Shown here: positions 36,832 through 48,239 of the stretch, piece after piece | Layout: each line of letters starts with the position of its first letter | Numbering within the stretch: the first letter of the stretch is position 1 | NCBI GenBank assembly: GCA_000469685.2 | Contig: LS997566.1 | Location: 17,861,545 to 17,925,544 of the forward strand | Reading direction: 5' to 3' | From: Haemonchus contortus | Lineage: Eukaryota; Nematoda; Chromadorea; Rhabditida; Trichostrongylidae | DNA length: 64,000 bases | Notes under the pieces: model-generated | What the model saw: the letters and a program-made list of their open reading frames with translations, nothing else | What the model was told of the DNA's origin: nothing | The model's database searches: none | Position numbers and translations under genes: made by a program

Positions 36832-37410
36832 AAAATTTCCAACGCGCACGCCCCGCCCACTGTAGGCGGAGTTCGATCTGGCCAACTGCCATGAGTGTTC
36901 CCACGCCGCCGCCTGTACTCCTACCGATTTTGAACGCTTTGGGTCCACTGGGACAGGAGTTATTAATTTGCGGTCTAAAATTTCTATCGCGCACGCCCCG
37001 CCCCTTGCAGGCGGATTCCGGTCCTACCACCTGTCATACGTGTTCCCATCCTGTTTCCTTCACTCTTACCAAGTTTGAACGCTGTGGGTCCAGTGGAGTA
37101 GAAATTATGAAATAGCGACCCAAAATTTCTATCACGCACGCTCCGCCCCCTGCGGGCAGAGTCCAGTCCTGCCACCTACCATAAGTGTTCCCATCATGCC
37201 TCCTGCACTCCCACCAATTTTCAACGCTTTGGGTCCAGTGGAACAGGAGTTATGAGTTTGCGGCTCCAAATTTCTATTGCGCACGCCCCGCCCCCTGTGG
37301 GCGGAGTCCGGTTCTGCCACCTGCCATAAGTATTCCCTTTCTGCCCCTCGTACTTTTACCAAATTTGAGCTTTCTAGGTCCACGGGGACAGGAGTTATGA
37401 ATTTCCGGTC
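36832..37410. repeat. Tandem array, four units of about 145 bp
   Basis: Unit starts are near 36832, 36976, 37119 and 37264. Each unit runs: AAATTTC, CGCACGCCCCGCCC, GGCGGAGTCCGG-like, CACCTGCCATAAGTGTTCCC, TTTGAACGCTTTGGGTCCA, GGACAGGAGTTATGA. The last unit is followed by TCAAACACACACACCGACAC. The same unit end and CA-rich tail occur as a single inverted copy at about 50.50-50.66 kb, so the array is an amplified part of a dispersed repeat. ORFs on both strands in the array are by-products. Confidence 0.85.
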
Positions 37411-37624
37411 AAACACACACACCGACACACCAACAGACACACTTAGCGAATTATATAAAGTAGGATCTGGCGCTATCATGTCGGAAAACGGCCTAGTTAG
37501 GGCGTGATAAGGAATCAAATATTGGCTCGTGTGTATCCCCGAACGAGTTTCATCGGCACTGTAGAGGCTGCACAGGTCACAAGGGAACCCGTGTAGGAAG
37601 TTCAAACAACTTGTCGTGACCAAT

Positions 37625-37902
37625 AGCGGCAGTGAAATGCACTTCTGTACAGTTCTGGCTTGATGTAGTCAGCTCTTTGCGCAATCGCAACAACCGAGAT
37701 CTCGTCCGAATACCCCTTCCATGTTGTTTCCGTCATGGCAATCTCGTCCAAACTCTATTCTTCCTACTTTTGAAGAGCTTACTTTTCTCTAAATCGCCGA
37801 ACTTTCTCGCTTTCTTAACTACCCATGAACTACTCCCAACTTATACTTTCACTTTTCGACTAAAAAGGGGTAGCCCAAAATTGTCTTGAACTGTGCCTTT
37901 AA
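37625..37902. mobile_element. MITE copy, right half of the GGCACAGTTCACGATA family
   Basis: It ends with TTGAACTGTGCCTTT. Internal phrases (AATCTCGTCCAAACTCTATT, CTTTTCTCTAAATCGCCGAA, ACTTTCTCGCTTTCTTAACT) parallel the right half of the 15.85-kb copy. The left terminal repeat is not recognisable. Confidence 0.55.
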
Positions 37903-38520
37903 TACAAGTTAATAATAAAACAAGACCTATGATGCTGTTTAGGAAATAAGCAAGATGCATGGGTACCTTGATCTTATAGTAATTGCCCCTATTTAGAATA
38001 GTGAAAGGTGCTCTGGATTGTTCGTTTGCCTTGTAGGCAATGTGGAACTGTTTCTGCGATATGATGCGAGTTCCCATTTCTCCTAACTGACATCGCTCAT
38101 ATGTGTGAAACTAGCCTTTTTGCAGTGTATCGAGCGCTGCCTCACTTCCCCATTTGCTCTAATCGTAAAATGATAACGATAGTCTTTGCTGGTTTTCATC
38201 TATAGTGCATACTCCCTTCCTCAGATTCGGCGCTTGTAAAGCGGGTGGTCCCAAAGGCGTTGTATTCTGAACACGTTCCACATTTCAAATTCTGAAAACT
38301 GGCTCGTTCGGTCTCCTGTAGAGGCGATTTCTTTCTTTTTCTCTCGACTTCGGCTGACATTCTCATACTGACACTACCCCGCTCCTCACAATCATCGCAA
38401 CCCTTATATCTTAGGTTGCCCGATAGTGGGCATGAAATAATCTCCAGCCTCTCGTGCAGAAGAGCCATTCCTATGACCTTCTTAACTTTCGAACGTTCAG
38501 CACACCTTTTGGAACTTCAA

Positions 38521-38853
38521 GGGGCACAATGTTTATATGGGCTCTGGGACTTCGTCTTTGTGCAGCACACTGGCTAAAAATTCAGACAACTAGTTGTAAC
38601 CCATGGCAAGGGTGGAAGCCAGTTTTGGCCTTTTTGACAGATTGTAGCCAGCTCTATGCGATAGCATACAACTGACAGGTGGCCCATATACCCCTTCCAT
38701 GCCTCTTCTAACTACATAATCTCGTACAACCCCTTGTTTTAAGTAGTTTCTTAAGAACTAATATTTTCTAAGATCAGCCAATTTTTCCTCGTCTCTTCTG
38801 CACTATTCCACACCATAACTTCCATTATTCCACCTATCGTGAACAGTGCCTTT
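38521..38853. mobile_element. MITE copy, GGCACAGTTCACGATA family
   Basis: The right end is CTATCGTGAACAGTGCCTTT. The left end GGGGCACAATG is a decayed match. Internal phrases ACAACTAGTTGTAACCCATG and ATAATCTCGTACAACCCC are shared with copies at 24.4 and 53.1 kb. Confidence 0.55.
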
Positions 38854-38879
38854 GAGTTTTCGTTCGTCGTTCTACCTGA

Positions 38880-40831
38880 AAGCATTCAGTAAAGATGCGA
38901 TGGGAGTATAAAATAAAACCTGATCAGCTGAGCTTGATGGTTACTCAGACCTTCAGTTCTATTTCGTTCCACTGCTACAGACTAACTTCTGGGTCCCTCC
39001 TTCGCCCAACATTCGCAGTTCACAGCATGCTAGTTTGCGAATGTTTATCCTACTTACCGTGATCCTGGGGCCATCCTCATTGTAGTTTACATGAGTTTTT
39101 TTCAGCACGTTTAGATAATGGAAGAATTTAATCCTACTCTTTTAATCAGTTCAGTGACCTCGAATCTACAATAGCACTTGGAATTATGTACTTTGCTCCT
39201 GAAGGTGAAAAGTGTTTCCAATCTTCGATCCGCAGTGCCTACAAAAAGCTTACATTTCGCATAATGGCGGCAAATGCAAGCGCTCATACATCACAGTAGA
39301 AAAGGAGCATCAGCCACCGGCTGATACTTCGCACTCCTTGTTCGATATCCGACACTAAACAACGAGCACAAACAATCAAACAAAAATTTCATCTGAAAAA
39401 TTCGAAGTAGTACTTATCGGACCAAAATATTTTATAAAAACATCTGCTCTTTGTCGAATCCATCATTTTCAAAAAAGAGATATTCTGATAAATACCAACA
39501 GTTCTATCACTTTATAACTGCAAAGATCATGGATATCGTACATATCAAGTAGAAATTTGTACAAAATGAGTATTGAATCGAGTGATTTGAACGTTTTTAG
39601 TACAAAATATAATGTATGTGTTAGGAAATCAAATCAGACATATTATCGATCGAACATGGCTTTCGAATGTGTGATATGATGCATCGACACCTACAGTGAC
39701 GACAATTCGTCGACGCTCATTTCATAGAACCAAACAAAAAATGCCTTTGGGATGTTCTAAACAAGTACATGTTATCTCTTCTACTAGTTATTTACTACAG
39801 ACAAATATGAAGTAAGATGCTATGCGTATGGCAAATAGCGAGTGTGAGTAGAATGAACAGCATTACCAATAGGAAGAAACCGGTACCAAACCCCATTTCC
39901 GTTTGAGGCTAATTAGAAAAGCGAATCGTTGAACATACGAGACACGAAATCACTTTCAATTTGACCCTGAATTCAATAACGAAAAACCAGCCGTTGGGAT
40001 CCGGGGGGAGAAAGGGCATGGGAAAACAGCGTAGCGCCATCAGGAAAACAAAATGAAGGTAAATATAAGAGGATAGACAAATACAATTGAATTGCTCAAG
40101 AGCAAACAAATCATCTTAGGCTACTTCTATACTCGCTAACGGAAGGCCTGCTACAGGCTGATCCCGCTGGCAGCGCGGCAGCGAGGAGTTCAGGCAGGAT
40201 CGCGCAACTAAAAAAGAGATAGGGTTCACGTGGGGGACATGGAATAACAGCAGAGAATGGCAGCGCCATATGATTGGGAGGTAGTATCGGCGACGACGCA
40301 GAGCTGGTAGAGCAATGCTCGGCAGTCAGCTCGCCGAGGATAGAAGCTACCCCAGGGAAGTGAAACAATAATAACGCATTTGAAATAAGGAGTAGATGGA
40401 CGAAAAGACGACCAAAAACAACCAATAAACAACAAAGAAATATGGCATTCTATTCACAGATGAATTAGGGTCTAGCAGACACAAAGGAAAAGACGAATGA
40501 ATGGTACAAGACATACAAATTACATATTTCAATTACATTCGAGACGAGGGGAGAAAATAAACGGCAGTTTTTAGTTGTCAAAGTATAAAATATATCTATG
40601 CATACATCTACACTCTTCTAAACAAATCATTTCACCGAATAGAAATCTACGAATGAAAACTAGTACAAATATTATCAGCTATATTTCCATTTGTAACACT
40701 GCCTCCGCAACACACTGCATGCGCATTTGAGAAATGGGTATTGATTTCGCCCGCGCAAAATCAATAAGCAAATCCGAGAATGCGACTTAATGAGGCAGGC
40801 TCAAGGGAGGAAGTCTCACCGGCTACAAGTA
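38880..40831. other. 3' flank of hif-1, no other gene seen
   Basis: The part nearest the stop codon at 40832 is expected to be hif-1 3' UTR. No canonical AATAAA is visible on the minus strand in the first 300 bases; AATATA near 40680 is a weaker candidate. No exon of another gene was recognised. Confidence 0.35.
40739..40766 (-). promoter_or_regulatory. Hairpin in the predicted hif-1 3' UTR
   Basis: TATTGATTT (40739-40747) and AAATCAATA (40758-40766) form a perfect 9-bp stem with a 10-base GC-rich loop. It lies 66-93 bases past the hif-1 stop codon. A role in mRNA stability is possible but only inferred from position. Confidence 0.3.
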
Positions 40832-43800
40832 TCAGGCAGGGCGCGATACTCCTGAACCATACTGTTGGTACTGCATTCTTTGCTGATCGCCCTGCGACCA
40901 AGCTGCATCACCTTGCCAATAAAAGTTTGAGCCATAAACACCGGCATCTATAAATATGCAAAGCACAAGTAGATAGAGCATTGAATGAAAAGAAGATACG
41001 GTAGTACTCATAAAAAGAAGGGTACTTAAACTGTTTAACTATGAGAACAAAACTCACTTAAGGACAGAGGTTTCAAATCTCGATCTTCATACATTAGACC
41101 AAGAGCTGATCGCTTCAGTGGAGGTGAGACTTTGGAACGATATGATGTGGGTGGGCACGCACCGCTTACCATTGGACTATTTACCGAGTAGTGCTGCATA
41201 TAGGGATCGACGGGAGAACATCCCTAAAAACAGATCTTTCACTTATTGACTACTAAGAGCTGAATCCAACCCAGAAAAGACAACGAGAGACAAAAAAATG
41301 CTAACGGGTCTAACAGGGAAGCAGAAACATTCTCCATCGGTCTGCATGCTATAGAATGAGTAAAACTCACAAGGACAGCTCGGCCAGCCGATGGGCGTGA
41401 CTGCGAAATCACTTGCTCGAACATGCTGTTGAAATCCTCATTAGAAAGATCGAGAGCACTCAAATCGTCGACACCGAACTCTTTACCATCAAAACCAGTT
41501 CCAATGTCATCTGCAACCCTACTATATAAGGAAAATGTAATCAGCGATATCCATTTCAAGCACTGAGGGTATAAAGAACCAAAGTAAAAGACTAAATAAA
41601 TTTAAAAGCCTTACCGCATGGGATTGATGAGAAAAACTCACCACAAGTACCATGTCGAGAGACATACGGAGCACGTATCGCAATGCTATCGAGATTAGGC
41701 TCTTCAAAGGGGATATCTTCTGAAATTGATTGGCTTTCTCAAGGAAGGATACAAAGAGTCCCACAGGTTTTCCAACTAATTTCAGGATTATCCTAAATTC
41801 GTTCACACCAAGCTGTTCTCCAATCTCATTTCTCATTAATATTAATTCTTGGATTCGGTTATTCCCCACAATATATATCACAGTCAACAAATAAGGAATA
41901 GTTCCAAATTCTTTCCATCAAGCAAAATAGGCTTACCCATGATAGAGGAAAGACATGAATATCGATTTTGAAAACCCGTGGGTTACCTTAAAATTCCCCC
42001 TTCACGTGGAGCGGATTAATCACACCTAGCTACTTGAGTGAAAAGAATAGAGATGGTGAGTACGTTATTCAATATACGCAAGGATTTCATTCGGGTCAAG
42101 TGACAAAACCGTATTGAGTTGCTTAATCAACTATTCTTAGCTTCTCTATAGCTCCTCGACTTCAGGGAAGAGTCAGGACCATGAGACCTACGAGAAAGGT
42201 CTGTCCAACTATACATTGCGGCTTACCATAAGTAGGTGTACATTGCGTAGGAGCCTGGGGATATACAGTCATTGTCGGCAGGCTCCCAGTTGAGGAGCGA
42301 GCAATGGCAGCAGACAGAGAGGAGAGCAAACTTGAGGCGTCATCACATCCTTCGTCCGAGAGGAGACCGGACGACAATGAGACAGTATCTGAAACATATA
42401 CGACATTATGAAAATTTACAAAAAAGTATTGCTTTCCCAATCTCTCGCTCGATTCTATGGTGATCACCTACTTCGTAAAACAAATACGTCGTTTGCTTGC
42501 TCGCAAAATGATATAAAAACCTGTCCTTGCCGATGACTTTCCAGAGGAAATCCCAACAATCAAAAAGATTGCTTTTGACAGCAAAGAGGCAACTTCCCAT
42601 CATTAAAAATGGTTTTTTTTACGACTACTAGACCTGTAGAAGATAGAAACTGACTTGGTGCACAAACGGCGGAAAGGCTTCGTGGGCGAGTGGAGGACTG
42701 GCTACTGTCCAAATGTCTGTCAAGTCCTCCGCAGACGTTTGAGCGAGCTGTCGAGGTTGGGCTGTATAAGCCGCACTGTGAAACGCCATCGGCCAATGGT
42801 GAGCACGATGATCCTGCAATGACCACAATAAAATGAAATACCGTCAACTGCAACACGGCTCAAATGCTATAGACAGTTAGGTTTCCATGCTGAGTGGGCA
42901 CGTTAGACGATAAGCGCCAACTTTTTAGCGAACCCTAGACAGGAGTGCAGCGGTTCTTGTAATCATGAAGATTTCATTTCGATTTTACAAAGACTTTCCA
43001 AGATTTAAAAGATACCTCCACTTGTTCCTCGGACGAGTCCGGCTCCGCCTGAAGCGCCGTCGTCGGTGGGGCTACGAGACGGTGTAGCCATGAGACGCGC
43101 CGTGGCCATAGAGGTGTCGCTAGTGGGAGAGTTTCCTTCGAGCTAAGACAAAGCTTACTCTACAGTTGAAAAAAAAAAGATTCTCTATTTTGGCAGCGGT
43201 CTGGTACTTCGTAGTTTATCAATCAAAAAATAGTTTGTGGCGAAAGCCTATAAATCACATCAAAACATATAACACTGCTTCAAATCCCTTTAATGCAGCC
43301 CTTTCCTATCGTTGTTCTGAATCTTTCACGTCAGACATGTCGGAATGTTCTTTACGATTTCGCCACTAATTTGAGATAAAAAAAACACATAAAAAAGGGC
43401 AGAGTTAGGGTTACCATAGAAACCTCTCAGTCATTTGACAGGATCGCTTCCTCACAACTGAATCGCTGTTTTTTTTGTTGTAACGATACGCTATTCCCGA
43501 CTTACACAACACTTACCGAGCGAGGTTGTTTGCTTTGGTGTCAATTCGCTAGAATTCGTTTCAACCATGTGAAAGCGATAGAAAGGATGCTCTGGAAGAC
43601 TCATCAAAGGGATTGGACGGGGGATAATCATGCCAAGATAGACTATCACAACGTCCCTCCGCTCAAGATAGTTCCTATTTCTACAACGTCGTGAATGATA
43701 TGCAAGACACTCAGTCTCGTCAGATCAAAGGTACTGTATGAAGAAAACGACAAATCCCCCAAGTTCACAAAGAAAAGAAATAAAAAATAGTCTAACAAAA

Positions 43801-46800
43801 TGACCTGTTTCAGCGCTTAAAAGAAAATTATCTTCATAAAAGAAACTGTTCATACCTGCCCGAAGTTCTGAGTCGCGCATTCTGACTGGCCGCGAAAAAA
43901 TGTGTCCGAATACGCACCGCTGCTCCCCTCACTTGCTCCTAGAAAAAAAGGATTGATTACAAAACTCATATTATGCAGGTTTACAAATCGCAAAGCTTAG
44001 GAATGAGATTCGAACTCGACAAAGACGAACGTTTATGTAAGGTCAACAGAAATTTTAGTCAAGTTCTGATAACGTCAGTTTTAAGTGAACGATCCTGGAC
44101 GAGATCAGTGTCTATCAGATTGAGTAAACGACAACGACGAGACGACTACATCCAAGGGAAAGTTTGCACATCGACAGTCCGCGGTCTCCACTGGCTCTAC
44201 TCTTTTCATTATCAAAGCAATAAATCAATAAATTAGGGAGCCTTCTAAGACGATCCAGAGTCCGCGAACCGAACCGTAATCAAGAAGAAAGGAGGACACC
44301 TCATCTGCATCGGTGTCCTCCGATTCGGAGCATGACCGTTCCATTGGATCTGCACGGCGTCTTTTTGGAGGACGCGATTTTTGGTGGATGTGGCTGCTAG
44401 AAAGCCGTTTCACTCTCACTGCATTGTCCCGCAAGCGACAAGAGCACTCATGTTCATCTTCAGCATCATCGTTGTCGCTCAAACTACTGCCAGAGACTGG
44501 AAACCGTCTCGTCATGGATCGCTCACATGATTGACACGAAAACAAGCTCAAAAATCTCTTCAGGAGTTTGACCAGCAACAGAAATACGAATGAATAAAGT
44601 CTCTCAAGGATAGAAAATGATTAGAAAAATATAAAAATAGAAGTAGGGTAAAAGTGGCTAAACCAGATTTCAAGATATCATTGATTACAGCTTAGAATAT
44701 TGCGCCCATTCTCGGATAGTATACTATAATTTCTATATAATTAGGAAATTCCTACTTAGTCAACACAACCAAAAAAACATAGTAGTACAACAGTTCAAGA
44801 GCGAAGAACAAGAAATGGCTAGAAAACACACCATCGACAGAGTTGTTCTTTGTTGCGTCCAGATCGCCAAAGGACAACAGCCGAGACATCACGCTGAAAT
44901 CCTCCCGGCCCGTGAACGGTTGCATTTGGAAGTCCAATGCGCCGCTACCATCAATGTGTGGTTGACGGCCAGCATAGTCTGGAACATGTTCACTGAGAAT
45001 CCAATAAAGATTTAAAAAAAAACTCTGTTAAAGTACAACTTGAAGTCCATTTGGGAAAAGAAGAATTCAACTACTTATATCAATCTCATGTATTTCACAT
45101 CAATTTATGAGGTCCAAAAACACCATGGGCCAGATTTTTAGGTCCCGTGAACCGTGAAAGCGTGATACAGTTATTCCCCCCTCCCCCTACTCTCACAAGC
45201 CCACCCGAACCGGAGGATCAAGGCAAATTTTCAGCAATTTTAAAAACGCGGTCGCCCTACTCTTTCATACAAAACAGTTTTCAATCCTGGAAACCGTAAC
45301 AAGCTAAAACAGTTATACACGGAGAAATATTTCAGAAGCGTATAAAGATAATAAACAAATCCAAATTTCACGCCCTTATATCAGGCTGATCAAAGAAAAT
45401 CATGCACATACCTCTTGCGTCATCTATCTCCTTCTTAATTTCAATTGCAAGTCCTCCTGGGACACCACCTTGACCTGGCGAGGATGCATCTTCCAAGATA
45501 CCCTTGATCCTGAAAACGAAAATATAAAAGAAAATGTAACCGAATGCATAAAAGTAAGCTTGAATTACTAAAGGAACAGGGGTCTAAAAATAAGAAAAGC
45601 TAGTAACCCTGCAATATGATGAACGCAGATCACGTATTGGGCTTTTTGACCTTTGGATGTGTGATTTACTGTGGATGCTTCTGTGGTTAACCATACTACA
45701 GTATTGTTAGCTGCCAGAAGACGATACAATGGAGTACGTACGTGACCCTTCGCGAACAATGTTTTCATTGACTGCAAAGAAAAACCGTTGGGTCAAGAAG
45801 AACATCATACTTCGAAGTATGAACGAACCTCACGGAACGAAGGCAGATCACTCGGCTCTATCAATTCAAAGAAACTCGATCCCATCAATGTTTTCAGCTC
45901 GTTCCTAAGTATGTAGTTGAGGCGATCGTGAACGTAGGATATCCTCATATCCGAGGTGTGTCGAGTCATAAAAGAACCTGTTGGAGTATCCGCATACTAA
46001 AAAAATTCTCATGTTATTACAATCTGAAGGATGGAAGAAAACATGAGCATTTGTTTACTTTAGTGAGAGCTGTAGCATGAGCGTTCACTGAGCCTTGGCC
46101 GGCCGGTTCAGAAGTTGCCAACATCCTCATAACATGACCACCCAGTGATCGTTCAGCACGGAGAATAAACGAGATTGGCTGAAAACTAATAGGTCAGCAT
46201 GTAATGAAAGTAGTACAGCGAAATCCCGAAAAATTTAGCTCCAAAGGAACATGTATGAAGAGTTCACTCAGAACTCCTATTCAGAAGAACGTCCAAATCA
46301 AACCGAGCAACTTTCAAAGAAAATTTCAAAAATCACTTGGTGCTGACAAATATACTCGAACTAAAAATTGGAAAAGTATCTACTGTCAAGATCAAGATCT
46401 ACTTATTGTCAAGATCGTACTATTATGGCAACGCAACAGTCTCGAGATGGCCGTTTTGAGGAAGAAAGTAAACAGGATACTTATCACACTCATTATTGCT
46501 GCACCCAATTTGTTGAATTCATTCTGTCCACTTAAAAGACTTTCCTGAAAAAATTTATCCTCTGATAGGATTGGGGCAATTCACAAGCACCAGTCTCCGC
46601 GCAGGAGCTCGATGTTGTCCCATCGAGAAGATACATAGTAAACTTGGTCCTAACCCACAAAAAAAACAATCCCGTGGCTGAAGTGGTTCAGCACCTTACC
46701 CACGGTAAACGGATAAAAGAACCTGTCTGGTTAGTGCCCCGGCAGTTGCAGGTCAGTCATTACACCTCGCGAATTGATAACAATTTATTGGAGATCAGCT

Positions 46801-48239
46801 TTGGATTCTCAGACTCCATGAACTTCATGAGATCCAAAGCTATCACTATGAATCATCTGCAACTAAGTTAAATCCATACCTTGAACAAGGCGCTTTTCAA
46901 ATTGAGATTCCTTCCACGTTGGGTAATCACCGTCTTCATCCGCAACTCAGCAAAAAGACCATTTTCAGGTGATTTGGAAACTTCTGGACGTTCGATCAAC
47001 ACCGATCCCAAATTGTTCGTGATTTCAACATATTCAGTGTAATCCGTCGGATGCAGGAACTCTTTGAGGGCTCTACCGACAAGATCTGTCTGAAAAGGAG
47101 GAATTGAAGACAATGAAGAATGATTAGAAAAAGTGAGAACCAAGGTCTATTTCCAGGTCCCGATTTCTTTCTTCGACATAATGTTAAAGATTCTCGTAAA
47201 AAGGTTCCAAAAAACTCTGACTGAGGAAATGAGCCGCTTAGCATTTCAATTAGAGAAGAAGTTCAGCTCAGACTCTTCCCGTTCCCTGACAATCCGTTGT
47301 TTGACATGGCCACATGAAATTAGCTCTTACTGTTTCTGCTGACTATATTTCTGTTGCCAATGCTCTCAAATTCGTTGTAGAGGACAAGAGTCCTTTTTGA
47401 CTTTTTGTCACCCCAGTATGTAACAAAAAACAACACATCAACCTTACAGCGGCAGATTCATTCTTGGGAAAACAACACCCTCGAGGAGAAAATTCACAGC
47501 TACGGTGACTGTGCAGAATCGAAACGTCACAGCTGTGCCTTCCACATCAAGCGGGGGGTGGCACAGTAAAAACGTATCAATTAAATCGGATCATGTCAGC
47601 CGATGACTGTACAAGGTGTTCCTAATTATTCAGTTATTGGAAAAGTCTTAGTGTAATTAAAAATGAAAAAGTGAGGGACGCCTCTACAAAACGGCTGACA
47701 AATTGGCTAGAAATGCGAAATAGAAAGAGGAAAGTAAAATAAAGAGAACCAGATAAAACAAAAAACAAACCTGACTGAGCCCAAGGTACAAGCAGACACT
47801 TTCTGTCACACAGAGGATTGTGCCATCGCTATCCGCAATAATTATAAAGCCGTCCAGCGTTTCCGTTACTGTGTCTTCACACCACAGTTCCTTACCGATT
47901 TGCGTAACTTCTGGTCCAACTTCTGTTGGTTTCAGTACTGAAAAGAAATTGAAAGAAGTCAAAATGAGGTCAGAACCTGATAGCTTACCATTTGGGGCCG
48001 TTTTTCGTATCCGGCACCAAGCAGAACTGACTCGCAAGACGGCTATTCGATCCAAATGTGTAACAGTACCCTCATCGACTATAGGGACCACCTTAACCAC
48101 AATAAAATCACCGAAATTCCTTCAAAGAAAACTAAAAGTACAAAAACCCACCGCTCGAAGATCGCTAAATATTTCAGATTCCTTGCCTCGCCGATCTCTA
48201 GCCGCAAATCGAGACGTCTCACGTCGCTTTTCCATATTT
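40832..48239 (-). CDS. hif-1: Hypoxia-inducible factor 1 (bHLH-PAS transcription factor), 18 exons
   Basis: Oxygen-regulated transcription factor; it pairs with AHA-1/ARNT and binds hypoxia-response elements in the nucleus. Exons: 48239-48152, 48091-47989, 47937-47771, 47089-46880, 46178-46059, 45996-45829, 45771-45608, 45509-45412, 44978-44832, 44496-44275, 43938-43856, 43142-43016, 42813-42634, 42388-42227, 41719-41642, 41510-41371, 41223-41058, 40947-40832. All have GT/AG borders and compatible phases, giving 844 residues from the ATG at 48235 (C. elegans HIF-1 about 720). bHLH 1-60 ([30 protein letters not shown]), PAS-A about 75-190 ([15 protein letters not shown]), PAS-B about 230-345 ([31 protein letters not shown]), basic KSRPPKRRR at 460-468, degradation region about 680-700 ([13 protein letters not shown]). 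Exon 1 opens with one base and an AAT codon before ATG, so a short upstream coding exon ending in phase 2, or a trans-spliced leader, is expected. Exon 10-14 borders are least certain. Confidence 0.9.
41642..41719 (-). other. hif-1: hif-1 exon 15: oxygen-dependent degradation motif
   Basis: This 78-bp exon has an ATTTCAG acceptor and GTGAGT donor, phase 1 on both sides. It encodes [12 protein letters not shown] followed by [13 protein letters not shown]. The EEPxL and APYV parts line up with the EGL-9/PHD hydroxylation site of HIF proteins (EEPDL..LAPFV in C. elegans). The expected leucine before Ala-Pro is Arg here and there are two extra residues. Confidence 0.75.
43517..43591 (-). CDS. hif-1: Candidate alternative hif-1 exon
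   Basis: A TCTTCCAG acceptor and a GTAAGT donor bound 75 bp, read as two bases, 24 codons and one base. The peptide is [16 protein letters not shown] then TPKQTTSL. It lies in intron 11. Its phases do not fit between exons 11 and 12 but fit exactly between exon 10 (ends phase 1) and exon 13 (starts phase 1), so it could replace exons 11 and 12. The frame remains open upstream to [14 protein letters not shown]. It could also be a chance ORF or a remnant. Confidence 0.4.
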
